21,831 nucleotides of DNA from Aerococcus sp. UBA6277 (GTDB taxonomy: Bacteria > Bacillota > Bacilli > Lactobacillales > Aerococcaceae): contig NZ_DJUR01000032.1 in NCBI RefSeq assembly GCF_002440555.1, positions 19,172 to 41,002 on the forward strand, given 5' to 3'. The notes below the pieces were generated by a model that did no database searches, was not told the DNA's origin, and saw only the letters and a list, made by a program, of their open reading frames with translations. Position 1 is the stretch's first letter. Every line of letters starts with the position of its first letter. The position numbers were made by a program, and so were the translations under genes. Of the stretch, positions 1 to 8,023 are shown in pieces.

Positions 1-942
1 ATAGAAGTTTTGTACATCCTGGTCAGCATCTTCTGTATATACGAAATGGGCTACGTAATAGACATTGGTCATATTTTCAGCACCTGCTAGTTCGACAATA
101 TTTTGGTTACCCAAACCATTAGGACCAACAATCGCAATATCGATACCCATTTCTCTGGCTTGTTTAATGATTGGACCAGCTTCTTGGTAGTAACCTGCAA
201 TAAAGATTACATCAGGACTTTGAGATTTAACATTTGTAAGGACTGAGCTGAAGTCTGTATCACCAGAAATATATGATTCATCAATGATCACGTCTCCATC
301 AAAGTTTTCAACAAAGATATCTGTTAAGTTTTGGCCATAATCAGTCGAGTTGTCTTTCAATACAGCGGCAGTTTCATAGCCATTTTGGTTGGCAAACTCA
401 GCGATAGCAGCACCTTGGAAAGAAATTTCAAAACTTGTCCGGTAGAAGTATTCCCATACTTCACCCGTTTCTGAGTTAATGGTTGCATTATCTACAGTAG
501 TCGTTGCGGATACAAATGGCACTTGTGCATTTTCAGCAACTGGTTGCGTAGCAAAAGTTAAGGCCGCTGTAGCAGGTCCAAGGACGACTGAATTGCCTTG
601 CTCAATTAAATAAGTCATACCTGTAGCGGCTTCTTCTGGTGTACCTTGATTGTCATATGATTGATAACTCACTTCTTTTCCGTCAATACCGCCTTCTTCA
701 TTTCGTTGTTCAACCGCCAATTGGACAGCATTATCTTGGACCACACCATATGCCGCAGTAGCACCTGTCAGTTCCCAAAGTCCACCAATATTTACCGTAT
801 CTGAATTGCTAGTTGACACCTCTGAAGAGGATGACGAATTTGAATTACTAGAAGTGGCAGTAGTTGCTTGTGAGCAACCAGCTACTATAACAGAAGCCGC
901 AAAGATAGGTGTTAGCATTTTAGTAAATTTCATATTTTTCAT
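1..942 (-). CDS. LivJ-type branched-chain amino acid ABC transporter substrate-binding lipoprotein, C-terminus outside the window
   Basis: This is the 5' part (314 codons, no stop) of a periplasmic-binding-protein-like lipoprotein of the Peripla_BP_6/LivJ family, which captures amino acids (typically Leu/Ile/Val) outside the cell for an ABC importer. ATG at 942 has GGGAGA about 8 bases upstream. Residues 1-22 form a lipoprotein signal peptide (MKNMKFTKML..., lipobox VAGC, lipidated Cys23), followed by a Ser/Thr/Asn-rich linker. The mature part opens with VNIGGLWELTGATAAYG and later has GPATAALTFATQPVAE and FVSATTT, typical of the family. Usual length is about 380-400 residues, so about 75-85 are missing. 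The importer genes (livHMGF) presumably follow beyond position 1. A leader-peptide attenuator lies directly upstream (1025-1198), and its leucine codons support Leu/BCAA as the ligand. The ligand is inferred, not proven. Confidence 0.88.
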   Translation of the reverse strand, partial: MKNMKFTKMLTPIFAASVIVAGCSQATTATSSNSNSSSSSEVSTSNSDTVNIGGLWELTGATAAYGVVQDNAVQLAVEQRNEEGGIDGKEVSYQSYDNQGTPEEAATGMTYLIEQGNSVVLGPATAALTFATQPVAENAQVPFVSATTTVDNATINSETGEVWEYFYRTSFEISFQGAAIAEFANQNGYETAAVLKDNSTDYGQNLTDIFVENFDGDVIIDESYISGDTDFSSVLTNVKSQSPDVIFIAGYYQEAGPIIKQAREMGIDIAIVGPNGLGNQNIVELAGAENMTNVYYVAHFVYTEDADQDVQNFY

Positions 943-1024
943 AAAAGATTTCTCCCATCTATTTGTAAATATTGTCTCCAACCCAAAACTAACCTGAAAG
1001 CCACATCCAACAACAGAGCCAAAT

Positions 1025-1059
1025 AAAAACGCCGACCCGTTCAAACGGGCCGGCGTTTT
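1025..1059 (-). terminator. Attenuator terminator upstream of the LivJ-type gene
   Basis: Stem of about 15 bp (AAAACGCCGGCCCGT against ACGGGTCGGCGTTTT) with a tetraloop at 1041-1044, followed on the minus strand by TTTTTATTT. The single irregular pair (1035/1050) is a G-U wobble only in the minus-strand RNA and would be A-C on the other strand, so the minus strand is the functional one. It lies 82 bases before the ATG of the solute-binding protein. Confidence 0.88.
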
Positions 1060-1114
1060 AGCTAAGAGCCCGTATCTCACGAGAAATAGGACTCTACAAT
1101 ATCTGGTAGAATCC
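1025..1114 (-). promoter_or_regulatory. Transcription attenuator with four mutually exclusive stems (leucine-type)
   Basis: Read on the minus strand directly after the leader-peptide stop. Segment A (1114-1106, GGATTCTAC) pairs over 9 bp with B (1097-1089, GTAGAGTCC). B (AGAGTCC, 1095-1089) can instead pair with C (GGGCTCT, 1071-1065), and this stem stacks on an inner TATTTC/GAGATA hairpin. C (ACGGGC, 1073-1068) can instead pair with D (GCCCGT, 1050-1045). D is the 5' arm of the terminator. An extra palindromic TTAGCTAA occurs twice (1119-1126 and 1058-1065). The logic matches trp-type attenuation. A ribosome stalled at Leu codons leaves A:B and then C:D, giving readthrough. A ribosome reaching the stop covers A, so B:C and then the terminator form. 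Confidence 0.75.
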
Positions 1115-1198
1115 TCAGTTAGCTAATGATAATAATAAATTTTGATGTGGAAAAGCAGAAACAAGTTCCGCTTGCGTATTTGAATGTACAGTCATCAT
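1115..1198 (-). CDS. Leader peptide (27 aa) with a Leu-Leu-Leu-Ser-Leu run
   Basis: Short reading frame starting with ATG ATG at 1198, with AGGAAGG about 8 bases upstream, ending with TGA at 1117-1115. The peptide begins MMTVHSNTQAELVSAF and ends HQNLLLSLAN. Codons 21-25 (1138-1124) are TTA TTA TTA TCA TTA, so four of five codons are leucine and they sit close to the end, as in leucine-sensing leader peptides. The promoter starts transcription only about 25 bases upstream, so translation of this peptide is the first event on the transcript. The stop codon abuts stem segment A of the attenuator. Its role is most likely purely as a sensor of charged tRNA-Leu. TTA is also the ordinary Leu codon here, so codon rarity is not part of the argument. 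Confidence 0.75.
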   Translation of the reverse strand: MMTVHSNTQAELVSAFPHQNLLLSLAN

Positions 1199-1230
1199 CG
1201 TTTCTACCTTCCTCTCTTTAGGTTAATTTA

Positions 1231-1258
1231 AATATAACAAATAAAATAGAATAATCAA
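1231..1258 (-). promoter_or_regulatory. Promoter of the leader peptide and LivJ-type gene
   Basis: Minus strand: -35 TTGATT (1258-1253), 16-base spacer, -10 TATATT (1236-1231) preceded by TG at the extended -10 position. Predicted start near 1224, leaving a very short 5' UTR before the leader-peptide ribosome binding site. It lies between tex and the attenuator, so the transporter gene need not depend on tex transcription. Confidence 0.7.
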
Positions 1259-1292
1259 GTGTTTTTTAATTATTTTTTAATAATATGAAAAA

Positions 1293-3440
1293 TTATTTAA
1301 TTTCAAGCATGCTTAAGCCGATTCGGCCTTTTTTCTCGTCTACTTCTGAAACCCAGACTTCTACAATATCACCTACAGAAACAATATCACTTGGATTACT
1401 AACGAATTTTGTAGACATTCTCGAAATATGGACTAAACCATCTTGTTTGACACCAACATCGACAAAGGCACCAAAATCAACGACATTACGCACTGTACCT
1501 TGTAATTTCATCCCTACTTTCAAGTCTTTCAATGAAAGAACATCAGATCTTAAAATTGGCGCAGCAACGTCTTCACGTGGGTCACGCCCTGGTGTCATTA
1601 GTGATTTCTGAATATCTACTAAGGTCTCTTTACCAATACCGTATGTTTCAGATAAGACATTTAGATCGAAATTGGCAATTGTTTGTCTGGCTTCTTCACT
1701 TTGAAGTTCTTCTAAAGAAATACCTAATTCTTTCAGAATTGCCTTAACTTCCTTGTAATTTTCAGGATGAATACCTGTATTATCTAAAATGTTGTCTCCC
1801 CCTGTTATACGGATGAAACCAACCGCTTGTTCATAGGTTTTAGGTCCTAAACGCTTTACCTTACCTAATTGCTTGCGGTCTGTAAAAACACCATTTTCGT
1901 TTCGGTACGCAACAACATTTTTAGCAACTGCCATCGATAAGCCGGCAACATGACTCAATAATGAAGCAGAAGCTGTGTTTAAGTTGACGCCAACCCGGTT
2001 AACTACAGTTTCAACAGTGAAGTCTAAACTTTCAGCAAGTTCTTTTTGAGACACATCATGTTGGTATTGACCTACTCCGATGGCTTTAGGTTCAATTTTT
2101 ACTAATTCAGCTAATGGGTCTTGTAAGCGACGCGCGATAGAAACGGCTGAACGTTCTTCAACATTATACTCAGGGAATTCTTCGCGGGCAATTTCACTAG
2201 CTGAATAAACTGAAGCACCTGCTTCATTGACAATGCTATAAACCAAGTCTAAGTCATTATCTTGAATTTGTTCAGCAACGAATTGTTCAGACTCTCGACT
2301 TGCAGTTCCGTTACCAATCGCAACCATTTCCACATGGTAAGTTTTGACTAATTCATTGAATTTTTTGCTCGCTTCAGCTTTTTTATTGACTGGTGCATGC
2401 GGATATATGACATCTTTAGCCAAAACTTTACCTGTGGCATCAACTACAGCTAACTTACAACCTGTTCTAAAGGCTGGGTCTAAACCTAAAACAACCCGTC
2501 CCTTCAATGGCGGTTGCATTAACAAGTTACCCAAGTTCGTTGAAAAAGTAGCAATAGCGTGTTGCTCAGCTGTTTCGGTTAATTTAGAACGCAATTCTCT
2601 TTCAATAGAAGGTTTTAAGAAACGATCTAATGAATCTTGTATAGCCGCTTGGATTTCGCGAGTTGACACTGGGTGACCTTTAATAAAGCGATGAACTAGA
2701 TGTTCAATAATCGGAAACTCATCTGCTTCAATAGAAACATTTAGAATTTTCAACTTTTCAGCCCGGTTAATCGCTAACACCTGATAAGGCTTCACGTTTT
2801 GGATATTTTGGCTAAAATCATAATATATTTCGAAGATAGCTTTTTCATCTTCCGCATTTTTACGTTTTAGACTGGTTAATTTTCCTTCTTTTAATGTATA
2901 TTTACGTAACCATAGACGAATATCTGCATCTTCTGCAATCCATTCAGCCATTATTTCGTGTGCCCCATCCAAGGCCATTTTAGTGTTTTGAATTTCGTCA
3001 TTTAAGAATTTTTTAGCTTCCGCTTGAACATTACCTGTGGCCGGTGATGAAAATAACCATTTGGCAAGATCTTCTAAACCATTCTCTTTGGCAATAGTTG
3101 CCTTTGTTCGCCGTTTTTGTTTATAAGGCGCATAAAGGTCTTCAACCGTTTGCAAAACTGTCGCTTGTTTAATTTTTTTTGCTAGATCATCTGTTAATTT
3201 CCCTTGTTCTTCAATATTTGCAAGAACCGATGATTTTCTTTCCTCTAATTGTTTCGTATATTGGTAAGCATGTTCAATTTCTCTAATTTGGACCTCGTCT
3301 AATGACTGCGTGACTTCCTTACGATAACGAGCGATAAAAGGTACGGTATTGCCCTCTTCTAGCAATCCCAATACATTTTCAATTTGTTTTTTATTAAATG
3401 GTAAGCTTTGATTAATAATTTGAATGTAAGATGACTCCAT
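1293..3440 (-). CDS. tex: Tex family RNA-binding S1-domain protein (transcription accessory protein)
   Basis: 715-residue protein of the Tex family (B. subtilis YdcI has about 719 residues), a cytoplasmic nucleic-acid-binding protein linked to transcription and RNA turnover. Domain order fits: N-terminal helical Tex_N region (about 1-190, including FNKKQIENVLGLLEEGNTVP and the VPFIARYRKE signature), an RNase H-like YqgF fold (about 315-450, VLGLDPAFRTGCKLAVVD), helix-hairpin-helix modules (about 485-560, NLNTASASLLSHVAGL), and a C-terminal S1 domain (about 640-710, LQGTVRNVVDFGAFVDVGVK...LVHISRMS). An upstream in-frame GTG at 3464 would place the ribosome binding site AAAGGTG inside the gene. 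The ATG at 3440, six bases after that site, is the better start. No strong terminator follows, only an AT-rich weak hairpin. Confidence 0.95.
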   Translation of the reverse strand: MESSYIQIINQSLPFNKKQIENVLGLLEEGNTVPFIARYRKEVTQSLDEVQIREIEHAYQYTKQLEERKSSVLANIEEQGKLTDDLAKKIKQATVLQTVEDLYAPYKQKRRTKATIAKENGLEDLAKWLFSSPATGNVQAEAKKFLNDEIQNTKMALDGAHEIMAEWIAEDADIRLWLRKYTLKEGKLTSLKRKNAEDEKAIFEIYYDFSQNIQNVKPYQVLAINRAEKLKILNVSIEADEFPIIEHLVHRFIKGHPVSTREIQAAIQDSLDRFLKPSIERELRSKLTETAEQHAIATFSTNLGNLLMQPPLKGRVVLGLDPAFRTGCKLAVVDATGKVLAKDVIYPHAPVNKKAEASKKFNELVKTYHVEMVAIGNGTASRESEQFVAEQIQDNDLDLVYSIVNEAGASVYSASEIAREEFPEYNVEERSAVSIARRLQDPLAELVKIEPKAIGVGQYQHDVSQKELAESLDFTVETVVNRVGVNLNTASASLLSHVAGLSMAVAKNVVAYRNENGVFTDRKQLGKVKRLGPKTYEQAVGFIRITGGDNILDNTGIHPENYKEVKAILKELGISLEELQSEEARQTIANFDLNVLSETYGIGKETLVDIQKSLMTPGRDPREDVAAPILRSDVLSLKDLKVGMKLQGTVRNVVDFGAFVDVGVKQDGLVHISRMSTKFVSNPSDIVSVGDIVEVWVSEVDEKKGRIGLSMLEIK

Positions 3441-3472
3441 ATTCAACACCTTTCTTTTTTTCACGAAAAATC

Positions 3473-3501
3473 ATTATACCCCAAAAATGGTACTTTTGCC
3501 A
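3473..3501 (-). promoter_or_regulatory. Promoter of tex
   Basis: Minus strand: -35 TGGCAA (3501-3496), 17-base spacer, consensus -10 TATAAT (3478-3473). It lies just upstream of the tex ribosome binding site and is divergent from the riboswitch promoter at 3549. Confidence 0.55.
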
Positions 3502-3548
3502 TTCAACAAATTTAGACATTTTTTGCTCATTTTAATTTCAGTTAATTA

Positions 3549-3577
3549 TTGCAATTCTATCTTAAATAAAATATAAT
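3549..3577 (+). promoter_or_regulatory. Promoter of the riboswitch and cation ATPase transcript
   Basis: -35 TTGCAA (3549-3554), 17-base spacer, perfect -10 TATAAT (3572-3577). Predicted start near 3584 gives a leader of about 210 bases holding the riboswitch and terminator. Confidence 0.8.
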
Positions 3578-3589
3578 TATCTTAACTTA

Positions 3590-3680
3590 AACAGTTCCAT
3601 GAGGGAGTAATCACCGATTATTGTATCGTGGCGGTGCCGACATATACGGCAGATATCTGCTGGTGCCGTCTTAAAAGATG
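3590..3680 (+). ncRNA. yybP-ykoY family Mn2+ riboswitch
   Basis: The leader contains the signature GAGGGAGTAATC (about 3602-3613), matching the conserved GGGGAGUA loop of the yybP-ykoY class. It is followed by a G/C-rich part with CCGACA and a palindromic stem (CGGCAGATATCTGCTG). Together these look like the two coaxial arms whose loops bind Mn2+ in this class. An intrinsic terminator follows immediately, and the gene downstream is a P2-type ATPase, the known partner of this riboswitch in Lactococcus (yoaB) and Streptococcus (mgtA). Class assigned by motif and context; boundaries are approximate. Confidence 0.72.
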
Positions 3681-3732
3681 AGACTTATGGCTACTTCTCT
3701 ATTTGGAGGGGTAGTCATAGGTCTTTTTTTTT
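3681..3732 (+). terminator. Riboswitch expression-platform terminator
   Basis: Long hairpin AGACTTATGGCTACTTCT / GGAGGGGTAGTCATAGGTCT (with G-U pairs) at 3681-3723, followed by a run of about ten T. It lies 60 bases before the ATPase start codon. This indicates control by premature termination, with Mn2+ binding expected to favour readthrough. Confidence 0.85.
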
Positions 3733-3792
3733 GAAAGACAACCTCTGGATCTTGCTTTAGGGATAATAATTTAAAGGATGGAGAGATGATTA

Positions 3793-6507
3793 ATGTCAGA
3801 AGAAAAGAACAATCAGTCTTTCTTCACTCAAGATGCTGATCAAGTCTTCACATCATTAAATTCTTCTACTGAAGGTTTATCCGATGCTGAAGCTGCCAGT
3901 CGCTTAGAGAAGAACGGACCGAACGAAATTAAAGAAGGTGAACGCAAGTCAACCTTACAAAAGTTCTTGGATCAATTTAAAGATTTAATGATTATCATCT
4001 TATTAATCGCTGCAGCACTTTCATTAGTTTTAGAAGGTACTCACGGTTTAGTAGATGCGATTATTATTCTCGCGGTTGTATTAATTAATGCAATCATGGG
4101 TGTTGTTCAAGAAAATAAAGCTGAGGATGCAATTGACTCTCTTAGGAAAATGTCTTCACCTAAAGCAAACGTTCGTCGTGATGGCGAAGTTAAAGCAATC
4201 GATTCTCAAGATATCGTTGTTGGTGATATTGTAATCCTTGAAGCTGGTGACGTTGTTCCTGCCGACTTACGTCTATTCAAAGCAAGTTCATTACAAATTG
4301 AAGAAGCTGCTTTAACTGGTGAATCTGTACCAGTTACTAAAGATACTGCAACTGTTGAAGGTGACGCTGGTATCGGTGACCGTTTAAACATGGGGTTCTC
4401 TTCTACTAACGTAACTTACGGACGTGGTGAAGGTATTGTAACTGCAACAGCTATGGATACTGAAGTTGGTAACATCGCTGAGATGTTAGAAAACGCTGAA
4501 GGTAAAACAACACCATTACAAGAAAACATGAACGGGTTAACTCGTTTCCTAACTTACGCAATTGTTATTATTGCCGTTGTTATTTTCTTCCTAGGTTTAT
4601 TACGTGGATTTGACTGGATCACAATGCTATTAACAGCAATCTCAATTGCCGTTGCCGCCCTTCCAGAAGGTCTACCTGCTATCTCAACTATTATCCTTGC
4701 ATTAGGTACTCAAAAAATGGCTGACCGTCGTGCCTTGGTACGTAAGTTGCCAGCCGTTGAGACACTTGGTGGTACTGAAGTTATCTGTTCAGATAAAACT
4801 GGTACCCTAACTCAAAACAAGATGACTATCGAAAAAGTTTACTACAATGGTGAATTACACGATGCATCTGAAGACATTGACCATAATGAACCTGTTTTCC
4901 GAGTTATGAATATGGCCAATGACTCTACAATCGCTAAAGATGGTTCATTAGCTGGTGACCCTACTGAAACTGCAATGATTCAATTCGGTTTCGACAAAGG
5001 CTACGATGTTCGTGAAACAATCAAAGTTCAACCTCGTGTTGGTGAAGTACCATTCGATTCAGATCGTAAAATGTCTACTACCGTTCACGAAACTTTAGGC
5101 GAAGAGCAGTCACATGGTAAATACGTTTCAATGACTAAAGGTGCGCCTGACGTTATTATTGAAAAATCTACACACTACGTTAACAACGGCGAAATCTTAC
5201 CATTAGATGAAGCTGCTCGTAAGGAATTGTTAGATGCTAACCACGGTATGGCAATCCAAGCATTACGGGTATTAGGTATGTCTTACCGTTACATTGATGA
5301 ATTACCTAGTGAATTCAACACAGAAACTTTAGAGCATGATTTAATCTTCGCTGGTATGGTTGGGGAAATTGACCCTGAGCGTCCAGAAGCTAGAGACTCT
5401 ATCGCTACTGCAAAACAAGCGGGTATCCGTACTGTTATGATCACTGGTGACCACAAAGATACTGCCGCAGCCATCGCAGCTCGTTTAGGTATCATTGAAG
5501 AAGGTCAAGAAGAAGCAGTTACAACTGGTGCACACTTAAACGAAATGACTGATGAAGAATTAGCAGCAAATGTTGAACAATACTCAGTTTACGCGCGTGT
5601 ATCTCCAGAACATAAAGTTCGTATCGTATCTGCATGGCAATCACACGATAAAGTTGTTGCGATGACTGGTGATGGTGTTAATGACGCACCTTCTTTGAAA
5701 CAAGCTGATATTGGTATTGGTATGGGTATCACTGGTACAGAAGTTTCTAAAGGCGCTTCTGACATGGTACTTGCTGATGACAACTTTGCGACAATCATCA
5801 CTGCAATCGAAGAAGGTCGTAAAGTATTCTCGAATATCCAAAAAGCGGTTCAATTCTTACTATCTGCTAACTTGGGTGAGGTGATGACTTTATTCGTTGC
5901 AACAATGCTTGGTTGGACAATCTTAGAACCTATCCATATCTTATGGATCAACTTAGTAACTGATACATTCCCTGCAATTGCTTTAGGTCTTGAAGCAGCG
6001 GAATCTGATGTAATGGAACACAAACCTCGTGGACGTTCTGGTAACTTATTATCAAATGGTGTTTTACCATCAATTATTTACCAAGGTATCTATGAAGGTG
6101 CTGTAACATTATTTGTATTCTGGTATGGTCGTTACCAAATGGGTGTGCCATTGGAAGATGCAGAAGCTATGGCCTTCTTAACATTGGCATTCATCCAATT
6201 GTTCCATGCTTACAACTCTAAGTCAGTATTCAAGTCACTATTCGCTTCAAATCCATTCGACAACAAGTGGTTAAACATCGCAGTATTAGCTTCAACAGTA
6301 TTAATGTTAATTACTGTATTCGTACCAGGTCTAAACGATGCCTTCGGTACTGTTCACTTGTTAGGTGACCCAATGGCTATGGAAATGTGGACAGTAATTC
6401 TATTAGCTGCTGCTTCTGTAGTACTTTACGTAGAAATCGGTAAATTCATTATCCGTGCTACTGGTTTGGACGAAAAATTTGATGCTGGGTCAGAATTAAA
6501 CAAATAG
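3793..6507 (+). CDS. P2-type (SERCA-like) Ca2+/Mn2+-transporting ATPase
   Basis: 904-residue P-type ATPase, a plasma-membrane pump probably exporting Mn2+ and/or Ca2+ (YoaB/MgtA/CaxP-like). Visible parts: N-terminal cation-ATPase domain (LSDAEAASRLEKNGPNEI), TM1-2 at about 55-105, actuator motif TGES (about 175-178), TM3-4 with the PEGLP motif (VAALPEGLPA), phosphorylation site DKTGTLT with Asp334, hinge TGDGVNDAP (Asp627, Asp631), and a C-terminal block of six membrane segments. The SERCA-type ion ligands are present: SANLGEV in TM5 (Asn, Glu) and NLVTDTFPA in TM6 (Asn, Thr, Asp), so both Ca2+ site signatures look intact. ATG at 3793 follows GGATGGAGAG. A Mn2+ riboswitch and terminator precede it and a strong terminator follows, so it is monocistronic. 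Many annotators would write 'calcium-translocating ATPase'; the riboswitch argues that Mn2+ is a physiological substrate. Confidence 0.93.
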   Translation: MSEEKNNQSFFTQDADQVFTSLNSSTEGLSDAEAASRLEKNGPNEIKEGERKSTLQKFLDQFKDLMIIILLIAAALSLVLEGTHGLVDAIIILAVVLINAIMGVVQENKAEDAIDSLRKMSSPKANVRRDGEVKAIDSQDIVVGDIVILEAGDVVPADLRLFKASSLQIEEAALTGESVPVTKDTATVEGDAGIGDRLNMGFSSTNVTYGRGEGIVTATAMDTEVGNIAEMLENAEGKTTPLQENMNGLTRFLTYAIVIIAVVIFFLGLLRGFDWITMLLTAISIAVAALPEGLPAISTIILALGTQKMADRRALVRKLPAVETLGGTEVICSDKTGTLTQNKMTIEKVYYNGELHDASEDIDHNEPVFRVMNMANDSTIAKDGSLAGDPTETAMIQFGFDKGYDVRETIKVQPRVGEVPFDSDRKMSTTVHETLGEEQSHGKYVSMTKGAPDVIIEKSTHYVNNGEILPLDEAARKELLDANHGMAIQALRVLGMSYRYIDELPSEFNTETLEHDLIFAGMVGEIDPERPEARDSIATAKQAGIRTVMITGDHKDTAAAIAARLGIIEEGQEEAVTTGAHLNEMTDEELAANVEQYSVYARVSPEHKVRIVSAWQSHDKVVAMTGDGVNDAPSLKQADIGIGMGITGTEVSKGASDMVLADDNFATIITAIEEGRKVFSNIQKAVQFLLSANLGEVMTLFVATMLGWTILEPIHILWINLVTDTFPAIALGLEAAESDVMEHKPRGRSGNLLSNGVLPSIIYQGIYEGAVTLFVFWYGRYQMGVPLEDAEAMAFLTLAFIQLFHAYNSKSVFKSLFASNPFDNKWLNIAVLASTVLMLITVFVPGLNDAFGTVHLLGDPMAMEMWTVILLAAASVVLYVEIGKFIIRATGLDEKFDAGSELNK

Positions 6508-6550
6508 TTAATTAGATCCCGATATCATATTCTTAACTGGTGATAGTTAC

Positions 6551-6583
6551 AAAGGAGCTGTGAACTTCGTTCGCAGCTCTTTT
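6551..6583 (+). terminator. Terminator after the cation ATPase
   Basis: 15-bp stem AAAGGAGCTGTGAAC / GTTCGCAGCTCTTTT with a 3-base loop, running into the 3' T-rich arm. Confidence 0.85.
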
Positions 6584-6709
6584 CTTATACCAGAAATTTT
6601 GTCCCTAATCTTCCTATTCTTGCATTTTTTGCTTGTGTACCCCTCTTGTTCTTGCTAATATTAAAATACAAATAAATTTTTTCTATTCTATAAATTGAGG
6701 CGGTTTTTA

Positions 6710-8023
6710 ATGGGTATAACAATCAATAGACAAGTACATCGTTTTTTAGATCTATTCTTTGGAAAAACGGAGATAAAACCTCTGTTTTTCTATACAGTTG
6801 CCACAGTATTTATTCTTTTTGGGCTAAGTGTCCAAGCCCCAAATTCACTGATTACGGGCTATAGGACCATCCTTTTGTCACCAAGTAATCTTATAACAGA
6901 CTACTTTGAAGTTGGGGGCATTGGCGCGACTTTTGTCAATGCAGGGACCTTAACCTTAGCCAATACTTTCTTTATTCACCGTTATTCACCTAAAATTACT
7001 GGGCCAATCTTAGCAGCAGTATTAACGGTTATGGGTTTTTCTTTCTTCGGGAAGAACCTCTACAATTCAATACCCTTTCTAATCGGTACCTACTTTTATA
7101 GTAAATATTCAGATACACCGATTGCCAACTTACTTTTGGGTGCCCTTTTTTCATCTGCCTTAAGCCCTGTAGTCTCCTTAATCACTTTCGGCCAAGGCTT
7201 GCCTATTTATGTGGGGATGCCGATTGGGATTTTGGCTGGGGTAGCGATTGGGTTTGTCATCCATCCTGTTTCAGCGTCCTTCATACGGTTCCATCAGGGG
7301 TTCAATTTGTACAATATCGGCTTTACGGCTGGTGTTATCGGCTTAGTGATCGCCTCTATCATGAGGGTATTTGAGCTTCCTGTGACCTATGATATTCAAC
7401 CCAAGCAAGTTTCTAGTCCTGTTGTTACCTGGTTCTTCATCATTTTCTCGCTTTTCCTATTCTTAGCTGGATTCATTCTGAATGATTACTCATTTAAAGG
7501 TCTCTCGAAAATACGACAATCCTCCGGACAATTAATTTCGGATTTTGTGATTGAATTTGGTACCTCGATTATCCTGATGAATATGGGGATCCTTGGTGGG
7601 ATTACCATTGCCTACGTCCACGTTGTCGGCGGTCAGTTGGAGGGGGCTGTTGTCGGTGCTGTGTTGACTGTTATGGGCTTTGCAGCTTTTGGTAAGCACC
7701 CTTTCAATATAATACCGATTATGATAGGGATTTACTTGATGCAAATTGCCATGCATATCGACAATCCGAATTCTACGAACGCATTGCTTGCAGCCCTATT
7801 CGGTACCACCCTAGCGCCAATTGCAGGACAGTACGGTTGGGTCGCAGGCTTAATTGCTGGTGCCCTACACGCTGCTGTTGTCAATAATACGGGTAATGCC
7901 CATGCTGGGTTAAATCTTTATAATAATGGCTTTTCTGGCGGGTTTATCGCTGCCTTTTTAGTTCCTATTCTAGATGTCATTAAGGAGAGAATTGAAGAAC
8001 ATGAGAGAATACGCAAAAGTTAA
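6710..8023 (+). CDS. DUF1576 family multi-pass membrane protein
   Basis: 437-residue, strongly hydrophobic protein of the DUF1576 family, with about ten to twelve membrane segments and no known function. The two halves repeat each other. AAVLTVMGFSFFGKNLYN followed by SIPFLIGTYF in the first half matches GAVLTVMGFAAFGKHPFN followed by IIPIMIGIYL in the second. HQGFNLYNIGFTAGV likewise matches HAGLNLYNNGFSGGF. This suggests a duplicated, pseudo-symmetric transporter-like fold. A TTG at 6695 is in frame, but ATG 6710, nine bases after GAGG, is the better start. No clear promoter is visible in 6584-6709. The following small gene overlaps by 23 bases, implying co-translation. Substrate unknown; a transport role is inference from topology only. 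Confidence 0.8.
   Translation: MGITINRQVHRFLDLFFGKTEIKPLFFYTVATVFILFGLSVQAPNSLITGYRTILLSPSNLITDYFEVGGIGATFVNAGTLTLANTFFIHRYSPKITGPILAAVLTVMGFSFFGKNLYNSIPFLIGTYFYSKYSDTPIANLLLGALFSSALSPVVSLITFGQGLPIYVGMPIGILAGVAIGFVIHPVSASFIRFHQGFNLYNIGFTAGVIGLVIASIMRVFELPVTYDIQPKQVSSPVVTWFFIIFSLFLFLAGFILNDYSFKGLSKIRQSSGQLISDFVIEFGTSIILMNMGILGGITIAYVHVVGGQLEGAVVGAVLTVMGFAAFGKHPFNIIPIMIGIYLMQIAMHIDNPNSTNALLAALFGTTLAPIAGQYGWVAGLIAGALHAAVVNNTGNAHAGLNLYNNGFSGGFIAAFLVPILDVIKERIEEHERIRKS

Noticed and set aside
806..997. 63-aa frame on the + strand
   Set aside because: Antisense to the signal peptide and N-terminus of the clear LivJ-type lipoprotein gene; no ribosome binding site.
1260..1300. AT-rich hairpin as a tex terminator
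   Set aside because: The stem is almost purely A-T with mismatches and lacks a G/C core; not convincing as an intrinsic terminator.
3600..3670. T-box riboswitch, suggested by GGCGGTGCCG-like text
   Set aside because: No AGGGTGGNACCGCG T-box sequence or specifier stem. The GAGGGAGTA motif and the downstream P-type ATPase fit the yybP-ykoY class instead.
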